DNA of 5,811 bases. It comes from an uncultured Phycisphaerales bacterium. Its GTDB lineage: Bacteria > Planctomycetota > Phycisphaerae > UBA1845 > CAIVHJ01. The DNA is taken from NCBI GenBank assembly GCA_903905665.1, contig CAIVHJ010000052.1, positions 1 to 5,811 on the forward strand. Reading direction: 5' to 3'. Positions 1-5,791 of the stretch are shown here, piece after piece (within the stretch, counting starts at the first letter, position 1; every line of letters starts with the position of its first letter). The notes beneath the pieces are model-generated. The model was not told where the DNA came from, searched no databases, and was given only the letters and a program-made list of their open reading frames with translations. The position numbers and the translations under genes were made by a program.

Positions 1-133
1 CAGCCAGATCGGTCACTCGCACCACCGCCCCCTGAGAGACCAGCCAGCGACTGACCCCAACCCCACCCCCGAACCGCCCCAATCCCATGACAACAATCTT
101 GCGATCTTGAAAGGTTATTCCTTTGGGGCACAT
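1..133 (-). CDS. murD: UDP-N-acetylmuramoylalanine--D-glutamate ligase, N-terminal fragment (probable MurD)
   Basis: Only the first 44 codons are present; the gene runs off the left edge. MurD is the cytoplasmic ligase that adds D-glutamate to UDP-MurNAc-L-alanine, using ATP, in peptidoglycan synthesis. The translation begins MCPKGITFQDRKIVVMGLGR and continues with a glycine-rich turn (FGGGVGVSRWL) and then VVRVTDLA. This is a beta strand, glycine loop, helix and second strand ending in D, as in the Rossmann-like first domain of MurD. I chose the ATG at 131-133 because the other in-frame ATG (86-88) would remove the first strand (KIVVM). No good ribosome binding site precedes the 133 start, so the exact start is uncertain. 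The gene begins 10 bases after the pyrF stop codon, which suggests cotranscription. With only the nucleotide-fold end visible, another glycine-loop enzyme is not fully excluded. Confidence 0.72.
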   Translation of the reverse strand, partial: MCPKGITFQDRKIVVMGLGRFGGGVGVSRWLVSQGAVVRVTDLA

Positions 134-143
134 ATTGATGCAA

Positions 144-1088
144 CTAAAGACCGATGGACTGAGCGATTTTCGCGGCGAAATCCCGGCATGCGGATTCGAT
201 GCATTTTTCCCAGTTTTCACCGTGCTGATCGCGGTATTGGGGTTCTTCAAAAGCATAGATGACGCTGCGAGAGGCGTTCACAATGGCGCCGGTACCGTTG
301 TCTTTGAAACAGAGTTTCACGTCTTCCGCATTGGCGCCCTGCGCCCCGTACCCCGGAACGAGAAACAAACAATTCGGCATCAAGGCCCGCAAACGACGGG
401 TCAAATCTGGATTCCGAGGAGCGACCACCGCGCCAAGGCAGCTGTATCCCTGTCGGCCCATCAAACCATGATCGCCGGCCCAGGTGTTCACGAGTCGGCC
501 GACGTGTTCCGCCAGCGTCAGTCCTTCGGCGTTGGTGAATCCCTGAATTTCCGCAGCGCTTTCGTTGCTGGTCTGAACCAATGCGAATACGCCTTTGCTC
601 TCTTCTTTCGCTACCTGCACGAACGGTTTGATGGCGTCCAGACCGAGATACGAATGGAGCGTCACGGCATCGGGCGCGACCAGATCATCTACGTCGTCAA
701 AATCGGGATCGGACAGGTGCGTCTGGGCATATACCTCGGCGGTGTGACCGACGTCGCCTCGTTTGCAGTCGCCGATGACGATCAGATTCTGCCGCGCCGC
801 CTCTTCCACCAGTTCGAAGTAGGCGTCGATCCCTTCACCATAGAACCGCTCGAAAAACGCGATATTGATTTTAAGCGCCGGGACAAGGGGCGCCACGACA
901 TGAATGACTTTCCGGCTGAACTCCAGCACCGCGTCCAGCGACGCCGCCCGATCGCGCGGATCGTTGAAATCCGGCTGGTCCTTGATCGCCGGAGGCAACC
1001 GGTCATAAACCGGATCCAGCCCGACGCAGACGGGTGCTTTTTTCGTTCGGATGGCGTTGAGAAGTCGATCGGCAAAATGTTCGTTCAC
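144..1088 (-). CDS. pyrF: Orotidine 5'-phosphate decarboxylase, type 2 (PyrF)
   Basis: This enzyme decarboxylates OMP to UMP, the last step of de novo pyrimidine synthesis in the cytoplasm. The 314-residue protein is longer than the ~230-residue E. coli-type enzyme and fits the type 2 family. Visible landmarks are GLDP (23-26) at the end of strand 1, KINIAFFE (73-80) with the substrate-side lysine, and the signature GDCKRGD (106-112), which carries the Asp-Lys-x-x-Asp catalytic set D107, K109 and D112. Further on are the phosphate loop PGYGAQG (245-251) and NASRSV (271-276), whose arginine is expected to hold phosphate. I chose the GTG at 1086-1088 because AAAGGA lies 6 bases upstream on the minus strand and the protein then starts just before the barrel. 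An ATG at 1136 would add 16 residues with no such support. The gene is followed closely by probable murD and is divergent from rsgA. Confidence 0.95.
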   Translation of the reverse strand: MNEHFADRLLNAIRTKKAPVCVGLDPVYDRLPPAIKDQPDFNDPRDRAASLDAVLEFSRKVIHVVAPLVPALKINIAFFERFYGEGIDAYFELVEEAARQNLIVIGDCKRGDVGHTAEVYAQTHLSDPDFDDVDDLVAPDAVTLHSYLGLDAIKPFVQVAKEESKGVFALVQTSNESAAEIQGFTNAEGLTLAEHVGRLVNTWAGDHGLMGRQGYSCLGAVVAPRNPDLTRRLRALMPNCLFLVPGYGAQGANAEDVKLCFKDNGTGAIVNASRSVIYAFEEPQYRDQHGENWEKCIESACRDFAAKIAQSIGL

Positions 1089-1094
1089 AAATAG

Positions 1095-1100
1095 TCCTTT
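1095..1100 (-). promoter_or_regulatory. Ribosome binding site of pyrF
   Basis: Read on the minus strand this is AAAGGA, followed by the 6-base spacer CTATTT and then GTG at 1088. It decides the start of pyrF in favour of GTG over the upstream in-frame ATG at 1136. Confidence 0.75.
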
Positions 1101-1153
1101 CGCATGACACAAAACAAAACCAAGGTTCCGCAGCAATCCGGTACTCTGACCTC

Positions 1154-1191
1154 ACCATTGAAGATGGTCGCACCCGTTGGTTTCACCCAAC
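1154..1191. promoter_or_regulatory. Two small adjacent inverted repeats in the divergent intergenic region
   Basis: ACCAT (1154-1158) pairs with ATGGT (1164-1168) across 5 bases, and GTTGG (1176-1180) pairs with CCAAC (1187-1191) across 6 bases. They lie between the divergent genes pyrF and rsgA, about 65-100 bases upstream of the pyrF start. They could be regulator sites or leader hairpins of pyrF. Stems of 5 base pairs occur often by chance, so confidence is low. I could not find a convincing -35/-10 pair for pyrF itself. Confidence 0.25.
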
Positions 1192-1208
1192 ATGAAAATT
1201 GGCGAAGC

Positions 1209-1236
1209 CCGACGATCTCGGATAAAACATTATAAT
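1209..1236 (+). promoter_or_regulatory. Probable sigma-70-type promoter of rsgA
   Basis: A perfect TATAAT lies at 1231-1236 inside an AT-rich patch of otherwise GC-rich DNA. A weak -35 candidate, CCGACG (1209-1214), shares GAC with the consensus and lies at a 16-base spacing. Transcription would start near 1243, giving a leader of about 65 bases before the ATG at 1309. A start there would exclude the longer in-frame starts at 1177 (TTG) and 1192 (ATG). A second AT-rich -10-like element, TAAAAT, lies at 1253-1258. Confidence 0.5.
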
Positions 1237-1254
1237 CGTATTTTCATACGGTTA
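1233..1254. promoter_or_regulatory. Dyad overlapping the rsgA -10 box (possible operator)
   Basis: TAATCGTAT (1233-1241) and ATACGGTTA (1246-1254) form a 9-base inverted repeat around TTTC, with one T/G position breaking perfect DNA symmetry. The core CGTAT-TTTC-ATACG is exact. It begins inside the TATAAT box and runs past the expected transcription start, which is where a repressor would bind. The full stem could not form in the RNA if transcription starts near 1243, so a protein site is likelier than a leader hairpin. No regulator gene is visible in the window. Confidence 0.4.
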
Positions 1255-1308
1255 AAATATGAACGACGACGAATCCGTGACTTTTTTCACGCGAATGCTT
1301 CACAAACA

Positions 1309-2454
1309 ATGACTGACGACGAAAAACCACGAAAAGGCCGAAAAATTCGAGTGTCGTTCCGACAAAATCGAAACGAACCCGGTCGGGATAAACGCTGGAC
1401 CCAGAAATACTTGCAGGACCGGCTCGACGAAAATCCGGCTCCGCAACGGGAGTCCCTTCGGCCCAAGGGCGATCGTTCGCGCAAGCGAACTATTCTGGAG
1501 GGGGACGAATCGAAAGAAGCAGACCTGCACGAAGGGTGGGTCGTCGCCATGCGCGGCCTCTATGCCGAAGTGGACGACGGGCAGCAAATTCGCCTCTGTA
1601 CAATCCGGCGCATACTTCGAACCCGGTTGATTCAGAACCGCCACCCGGTCGTGACCGGAGATCGCGTCAGATTTTCTACTTCCGCCAAAAAATCTCAGCA
1701 CACCGGGACCGCCGACGAAGGAGTCATTCAGGACGTCTATCCGCGCACCAGTCGGTTGACACGCCGCTACGGAAGACGCACCCATCTGATCGTGGCCAAT
1801 GTGGATCGGGTTCTCATTGTCGCTTCTACGCTGTGCCCGAGAATCAAACCGCAATTGCTCGACCGCTATCTGGTGGCGGCTCACGCCGGAAACATCCAAC
1901 CGGTCCTCTGCATCCACAAAGTGGATTTGGGCTGCGATGACGAAATCGCGTCACTGGCGGACATGTATCGCAAGATCGGTTATCCGGTGATTTTTTCGAG
2001 CACCCTGACGGGGCAGGGCATCGAAGAACTGAAAACGTATTTGGCGGATCAAAAAACCGTGATCGTCGGCCAAAGCGGTGTGGGTAAAAGTTCCATCATC
2101 AATGCCGTGCAACCGGGACTCAAACTGACGACCGCCGAGGTCTCGCGGGTCACCGAAAAAGGCCGCCACACCACGACGACCGTTCGATTCATGAAACTGG
2201 ACTTCGGGGGTTATGTCGTCGATACTCCCGGCATCAAGTCGTACGACCTGGCGGACGTGCCGATCAACGAATACGAGATGCATTTCATCGAATTCGCCGA
2301 TTATGTCCCCCATTGCAACTTCGCCGATTGCACCCATACCCACGAAGGCGGTTGCGCCGTCAAAACCGCCGTCGAAAACGGACAAATCGATCCGCGCCGT
2401 TACGAACACTATGTTCAGATGTTTCGGAAAATCATCGAGGAGGACGAACTCTGA
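1309..2454 (+). CDS. rsgA: Ribosome small subunit-dependent GTPase A (RsgA/YjeQ family) with basic N-terminal extension
   Basis: RsgA is a cytoplasmic, circularly permuted GTPase that assists late maturation of the 30S ribosomal subunit. From the ATG at 1309 the protein has 381 residues. In order it shows a highly basic tail (about 1-72, with GRKIRVSFRQNR at 10-21), an OB-fold (about 74-145, with GDRVRF at 117-122), and a GTPase domain in permuted order. That domain has the G4 position HKVD (203-206), the G5-like SSTLTG (230-235), the P-loop GQSGVGKSS (254-262), the HTTTTV switch region (287-292) and DTPG (305-308). A zinc site follows with C336, C341, H343 and C349, in the usual C-x4-C-x-H-x5-C spacing. 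G4 normally begins with N or T, so the histidine is odd. I prefer 1309 over the in-frame starts at 1177 and 1192 because the family-like sequence begins there and the promoter lies between them. No clear ribosome binding site precedes it. The stop codon overlaps the next gene. Confidence 0.93.
   Translation: MTDDEKPRKGRKIRVSFRQNRNEPGRDKRWTQKYLQDRLDENPAPQRESLRPKGDRSRKRTILEGDESKEADLHEGWVVAMRGLYAEVDDGQQIRLCTIRRILRTRLIQNRHPVVTGDRVRFSTSAKKSQHTGTADEGVIQDVYPRTSRLTRRYGRRTHLIVANVDRVLIVASTLCPRIKPQLLDRYLVAAHAGNIQPVLCIHKVDLGCDDEIASLADMYRKIGYPVIFSSTLTGQGIEELKTYLADQKTVIVGQSGVGKSSIINAVQPGLKLTTAEVSRVTEKGRHTTTTVRFMKLDFGGYVVDTPGIKSYDLADVPINEYEMHFIEFADYVPHCNFADCTHTHEGGCAVKTAVENGQIDPRRYEHYVQMFRKIIEEDEL
2438..2454 (+). 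promoter_or_regulatory. Ribosome binding site and CTGA overlap that set a CTG start for the membrane protein gene
   Basis: AGGAGG (2438-2443) lies within the last codons of rsgA, 7 bases before CTG (2451-2453). The rsgA stop TGA occupies 2452-2454, so the junction reads CTGA, the same geometry as the common ATGA coupling overlap but with C for A. The nearest other in-frame candidate, TTG at 2466, has no ribosome binding site at normal distance. In-frame GTG or ATG codons from 2535 onward would cut into the first membrane segment. Confidence 0.55.
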
Positions 2455-4625
2455 ACCCAGCCTCCTTGCGAAAACCGGCTTCCGAACACGGATGGTACAT
2501 CCTGCTGGTTTTCACGTGCGCCGGAGTAATCGGCGTGACGATGTGGCCGATCTCGAAATTGGCGCTGCTGTGCGTGAGTACCGACGGGATCGTCGCACTG
2601 CTGGTTCTGACGGCAGCCACGCTGTTCGGCTTCTGGTGGATACCACTCTTCAACCGGAAGGGTGACTGGCCGTTGCGATGGCAGATCATGACGGCAGCGG
2701 GTTTGGGTACGGGTTTGCTGAGCCTGCTGGTCCTCGGATTGGGCGTGCTGGGATGCCTCGGCCACCGACTGTGGATGGCGATTGTGATCGGCGGGGGCTT
2801 GTTCGGCCTCGTGCGAGTTGTGATTCTGGTTGCTCGGCATGAACGGCGTTGGCGGGACTCACTGAAGAATCAAACCCAGACACCGGCCCCGGTGCATTTT
2901 GCGTTTCATCGTTTCTTGATTTTGACGCTGATGCCGTTTGCAGGATTGGCGGGACTCGTCGCCACCGTCCCACCGGGAATTCTCTGGTCCGAGGAGGCGC
3001 ACGGTTACGACGTGCTGGAGTATCACCTGCAAGTCCCGCGCGAGTACCTGGACAACGGGGCCATCACTTATCTCCCCCACAACATCTACAGCAACTTCCC
3101 GCTCAACGCCGAGATGCTGTACCTGCTGGCCTTGATTCTCGATCCCGGGTCATCGGGACCGGCGGGAGTGATTCTCGCCCAAATGTTCAATTTGATTCTG
3201 GGCGTGCTGTTCGTCATGGCGGCATGGTTGGCGGGACGCGAATACCATCCCGTGACCGGTTTGGTATCCGCACTATTCGCCGGTTCCGCGCCATGGCTCA
3301 TGTACCTCAGCGGCGTGGCGTACGTTGAAAACGGAATGCTATTTTTTGGAATGCTCGCCGTCGCATGTCTGTGCCGGTATGAACGACTGGGGCGCGAAAA
3401 TCCCGGCGTGCCGACACCGGCAGTATGGGTGCTGCTGGCGGGATTGTTTTCCGGATTTGCATGTGGTTTCAAATACACCGCGCTTCCATGGATCGCAGCA
3501 GTGCTCCTCGCCGCAGTGATAGCACTCAGTGCGTTTCGTGGAACTTCTCGCTCGATCGCAACAAATCCCAACGGGAGCCCAATGCCGAAGTCTTTGGGCT
3601 GGAAGAACATCGGCGTCCTTTGCCTGGCGTTCGGATTGGGAGTCTGCATTACGTTTTCACCGTGGTTAATCAAGAACATCGCCGCCACGGGGAATCCGGT
3701 TTTTCCACTGGCGTATCGTTTTTTTGGCGCGCGGGACGGGGTGTGGACCGACGCGTTGGCGCAGCAATGGGATCATGCCCACACCGTTACACCCACAGAT
3801 CAGCCGATTCTCAAAAGATTATTTCTGGCCCGCAAAAATATCTTGCTCGATCAACGGCTGGGACCGGCGCTGTTCATCCTGATGCTGCCGATTCTGATCA
3901 GTCGAAACCGATCCCGCTGGGATGTGCTCCTCATGGCGATGGTCATCGCGCAGTTTCTCATGTGGTTATTCGGCTCGCATTTGTACGCGCGGTTTGCCGT
4001 TCCGATGTTAATTCCGTTGTGTGTTCTTGCGGGCCGATCATTCCTCGCCTTTGAGAATCGGTTGTACCGGGCGACTTACCTGACGGCGGTTCTGGCTGCG
4101 ATGGGTGTGAATCTGTGCACCGCGTGGTCGCTTTTTGCCGCCGATCTCGTCCCGGCAAACCGGGAACCCGGCGCACCGAAATTTTGGCCCGTTTATGGCG
4201 TGCAGGATTACTTCGTGGCGAAAGATTTTTCCGACGTATATCCGGCGGCCTATGCCCGGAACCGACTAAGCCCCGACGCCAAAATCCTCATGGTGGGCGA
4301 CGCCCGAGCCTTCTACATGCCCAAAGGAACCTCCTATTGCGTCGTGTTCAACCGAAATCTCTTCGCCGACGCCGTCGCGTCCGCCTCCTCCGACGAAGAC
4401 ATCATCCGCTGGCTGAACCAAAACGGTTATACGCATTTATTGGTCGATTTTCTGGAAATGCAGCGATTGCGTGGAACTTATGGATTCTGGCCGGAGTTGA
4501 ATCGCGGTTTGTTCAGGCGTCTGGAGGATGTGGGCCTGGGAACCGTCAAGGAATTTCGAGACCATCCCGACGATTTCCCCTACGCCGTCCTCTACGAAAT
4601 CCGCCAAATGCCACCCGTTCCATAA
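2451..4625 (+). CDS. Polytopic membrane protein, GT-C glycosyltransferase-like (substrate unknown)
   Basis: The protein has 724 residues from the CTG start. By eye it has about 14 hydrophobic segments (near 14-32, 46-66, 80-103, 107-127, 153-172, 236-260, 267-287, 293-308, 323-361 as a pair, 386-404, 471-485, 491-508, 515-533 and 541-563). A soluble C-terminal domain follows (about 575-724). After the fifth segment is an acidic and aromatic loop (180-222) containing SEEAHGYDVLEYH, YLPHN and NFPLNAEM. This placement matches the first extracytoplasmic loop of GT-C enzymes, where an Asp or Glu is catalytic, so E181, E182 and D187 are candidates. A TGNPVFPLAYRFFG stretch (413-426) recalls GT-C and ArnT/PMT-like proteins. 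I infer transfer of a sugar from a polyprenyl-phosphate donor at the membrane; acceptor and donor are unknown. The gene is translationally coupled to rsgA. It could instead be a non-catalytic membrane protein. Confidence 0.8.
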   Translation: MNPASLRKPASEHGWYILLVFTCAGVIGVTMWPISKLALLCVSTDGIVALLVLTAATLFGFWWIPLFNRKGDWPLRWQIMTAAGLGTGLLSLLVLGLGVLGCLGHRLWMAIVIGGGLFGLVRVVILVARHERRWRDSLKNQTQTPAPVHFAFHRFLILTLMPFAGLAGLVATVPPGILWSEEAHGYDVLEYHLQVPREYLDNGAITYLPHNIYSNFPLNAEMLYLLALILDPGSSGPAGVILAQMFNLILGVLFVMAAWLAGREYHPVTGLVSALFAGSAPWLMYLSGVAYVENGMLFFGMLAVACLCRYERLGRENPGVPTPAVWVLLAGLFSGFACGFKYTALPWIAAVLLAAVIALSAFRGTSRSIATNPNGSPMPKSLGWKNIGVLCLAFGLGVCITFSPWLIKNIAATGNPVFPLAYRFFGARDGVWTDALAQQWDHAHTVTPTDQPILKRLFLARKNILLDQRLGPALFILMLPILISRNRSRWDVLLMAMVIAQFLMWLFGSHLYARFAVPMLIPLCVLAGRSFLAFENRLYRATYLTAVLAAMGVNLCTAWSLFAADLVPANREPGAPKFWPVYGVQDYFVAKDFSDVYPAAYARNRLSPDAKILMVGDARAFYMPKGTSYCVVFNRNLFADAVASASSDEDIIRWLNQNGYTHLLVDFLEMQRLRGTYGFWPELNRGLFRRLEDVGLGTVKEFRDHPDDFPYAVLYEIRQMPPVP

Positions 4626-4686
4626 ACATCGGCATGAAGGGATCAAGGGTGACAAACAAGATAAAAGACTCCTGCCCTTTTCCCAC

Positions 4687-4700
4687 AATGCTGAATGCTG
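4687..4700 (+). repeat. Tandem heptamer AATGCTG x2 next to a ribosome binding site
   Basis: AATGCTG occurs twice in direct succession (4687-4693 and 4694-4700), and the second copy's final G starts the GGAGGTGA ribosome binding site. It lies in the 88-base gap after the membrane protein gene. That gap has no convincing terminator, only a loose AAGGG...CCCTTTT pairing with a loop of roughly 30 bases. The following gene may therefore be cotranscribed. Confidence 0.5.
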
Positions 4701-4707
4701 GAGGTGA
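4700..4707 (+). promoter_or_regulatory. Strong ribosome binding site of the two-repeat secreted protein
   Basis: GGAGGTGA is an extended match to the 16S rRNA 3' end, 6 bases before the ATG at 4714. It supports this start and indicates that the gene is translated, although its product is unrecognised. Confidence 0.85.
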
Positions 4708-4713
4708 ATCGCC

Positions 4714-5565
4714 ATGACATGGATCAGTATGCATACCCAATGTGGGCTGCTTGGAATCTGTGCCCTGCCGGTCGTGCTGACATGCGGCTGCCTGAGCGGA
4801 CAAGCGGTCCCGCACGTCGTCGCCGCCAGCACCGACGTGACACATCGCGCGAAGTCCGATGACTCCACAACGAACCGCGACCACCTCATCGGCTGGTACG
4901 CTGGGTCAGGCAGCGAGCGCGTAATCCCGATATTCAAGCACGACGAAACATACTACTCCGTCTGCCGCGGTTTCGAAATCCCCTTCAAGGAGTCGCCCGA
5001 CGGACTGGAATGGGCCCTCAGCCCATCGAGCATGACAGGCACCACGATCGGTTTCAACAGGGAGTCTGGCACGTATTACCTGGCCGTCTTCGATGAGCAG
5101 GGCAGCAACTTTAGCGACGGCCGCTACGGGTGCGGTGAGAAGGAACCGCTGACGAGGATCGACGAGCCGTCGTGGCTGCTCGACGCGACCGCCACCCCAC
5201 CGCATACGAATGATGATTTCCTCGGCTGGTACCAACCGATCTGGTTTCCCTACATGCGCTGGGAGGTGCGCAAAGAGGCCAACACATACCTCGTCGGTTA
5301 CGACGAGTTCGACGCGTCATCGTCGTGGCAGGGGCAGGGTGATCCGCACATACTCACACCGCTGCCGGAAGGCCTGGGTTTCACAGGCTTCGAACGACGG
5401 AGCGACATCGCCCTCACATACAACGCGGCCCTGCGGCGATTCGAGCTCACTAAGCCCAGCGCGAGCGGCATCGCGATGCCGCTTGCGCGCATCCCGCCGC
5501 CGAGCCCCCCTGACAGCGGTCCCGTGCCCCCGCTGCTGAGAATCGGCATCCCGTCATGGCACTGA
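4714..5565 (+). CDS. Predicted exported protein or lipoprotein with two copies of a ~90-residue domain, function unknown
   Basis: I do not recognise a named family. The 283-residue protein starts with a hydrophobic stretch (11-23) ending in LTCGC (22-26). Cleavage before C26 would fit a relaxed lipobox (T-C-G before Cys), but the N-terminus has no Lys or Arg, so export is inferred with caution. A short polar linker (about 38-55) leads to two diverged domain copies. Copy A (56-149) begins DHLIGWY and ends EPLTRI; copy B (167-260) begins DDFLGWY and ends MPLARI. The distance from the GWY glycine to the final arginine is 88 residues in both (60 to 148 and 171 to 259). Between these lie matching TYY/TYL strands (79 and 191) and a GL-E/G-W/F turn (97 and 220), with compensating indels. 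The many aromatics and short strands suggest a beta-rich fold. A proline-rich tail (261-270) follows. The stop codon lies in the start of a downstream repeat. By eye the gene is GC-rich relative to the following intergenic DNA. Confidence 0.8.
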   Translation: MTWISMHTQCGLLGICALPVVLTCGCLSGQAVPHVVAASTDVTHRAKSDDSTTNRDHLIGWYAGSGSERVIPIFKHDETYYSVCRGFEIPFKESPDGLEWALSPSSMTGTTIGFNRESGTYYLAVFDEQGSNFSDGRYGCGEKEPLTRIDEPSWLLDATATPPHTNDDFLGWYQPIWFPYMRWEVRKEANTYLVGYDEFDASSSWQGQGDPHILTPLPEGLGFTGFERRSDIALTYNAALRRFELTKPSASGIAMPLARIPPPSPPDSGPVPPLLRIGIPSWH

Positions 5566-5611
5566 TAAGCAGTTTGGTAGGGTGGGTCATCTGATAAGCA
5601 GGGTGGGTCAT
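5562..5611 (+). repeat. Duplicated composite direct repeat
   Basis: CTGATAAGCAG occurs at 5562-5572 and again at 5591-5601, each time followed by GGTGGGTCAT (5581-5590 and 5602-5611). Copy 1 has an extra TTTGGTAG (5573-5580) between the two parts. Only copy 2 continues into the complementary arm of the hairpin. Copy 1 carries the stop codon TGA of the preceding gene followed directly by TAA in frame, so the repeat sets the protein's C-terminus. Confidence 0.85.
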
Positions 5612-5620
5612 CGACCCACC
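5602..5620. terminator. 8-bp GC-rich hairpin, possible bidirectional terminator or repeat-family palindrome
   Basis: GGTGGGTC (5602-5609) pairs exactly with GACCCACC (5613-5620) around ATC. The hairpin lies 37 bases after the stop codon, where a terminator is expected. It is followed by TCTTGG rather than a T-run, so it is not a canonical intrinsic terminator. The palindrome resembles dispersed GGTGGG(T/C)-type intergenic repeats that I recall from planctomycetes and cyanobacteria. That resemblance is from memory and not checked. Confidence 0.5.
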
Positions 5621-5763
5621 TCTTGGATGAATTACCTTATCATGTGATCTAATAGTTTTCTGAATCCGCTTCGTTCACGATGGTCCCGATTATCGTTTCC
5701 TTTCCGGTCTTTTTGAAAAATTCTTAAATTCGTCAAAAAATTTTCTACATCTCTCCCATCGAG
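5621..5763. other. Non-coding stretch with an AT-rich island
   Basis: I see no plausible gene on either strand. Positions 5706-5750 are strikingly AT-rich compared with the rest of the window. They contain TTGAAA (5713-5718) and, on the minus strand, TTGACG (5731-5736), but neither has a -10 box at a proper distance. It may be the upstream region of a gene to the right of the window. Confidence 0.5.
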
Positions 5764-5791
5764 TTCCGCATTCCGAAATCCGAATTCCGCA
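5764..5791 (+). repeat. Four tandem heptamers of the TTCCGNA type
   Basis: The 28 bases divide exactly into TTCCGCA, TTCCGAA, ATCCGAA and TTCCGCA. A degenerate TTTCTTC follows. The heptameric period resembles the short tandem repeats known from cyanobacterial intergenic DNA. It has no coding potential that I can support. Confidence 0.75.

Noticed and set aside
123..1094. Plus-strand open frame of 323 codons opposite pyrF
   Set aside because: It is the antisense shadow of pyrF, whose catalytic motifs are unmistakable. It has no recognisable domain and no ribosome binding site.
1177..1308. Longer RsgA N-terminus from TTG 1177 or ATG 1192
   Set aside because: It would span the TATAAT box and the dyad, and the added residues look like translated non-coding DNA.
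2313..2450. Upstream in-frame extension of the membrane protein from the ATG at 2313
   Set aside because: The extra 46 residues are arginine-rich out-of-frame translation of the conserved zinc-binding end of rsgA, and no ribosome binding site supports that start.
2849..3328. Plus-strand open frame of 159 codons within the membrane protein gene
   Set aside because: It is an out-of-frame shadow rich in Arg and Pro. The other frame encodes clear membrane segments.
4640..4680. Possible terminator after the membrane protein (AAGGG...CCCTTTT)
   Set aside because: The stem has only 5 pairs and a loop of roughly 30 bases, too weak for an intrinsic terminator.
4437..4937. Minus-strand open frame across the gap before the secreted protein
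   Set aside because: It covers the ends of two well-supported plus-strand genes and has no ribosome binding site or recognisable motif.
5713..5750. Possible promoters in the AT-rich island (TTGAAA on plus, TTGACG on minus)
   Set aside because: Neither has a -10 element at 16-18 bases, and no gene start is visible in the window.
5562..5791. Repeats considered as a CRISPR array or a mobile element end
   Set aside because: There are only two imperfect copies with no regular spacers, no transposase frame and no clear target-site duplication.
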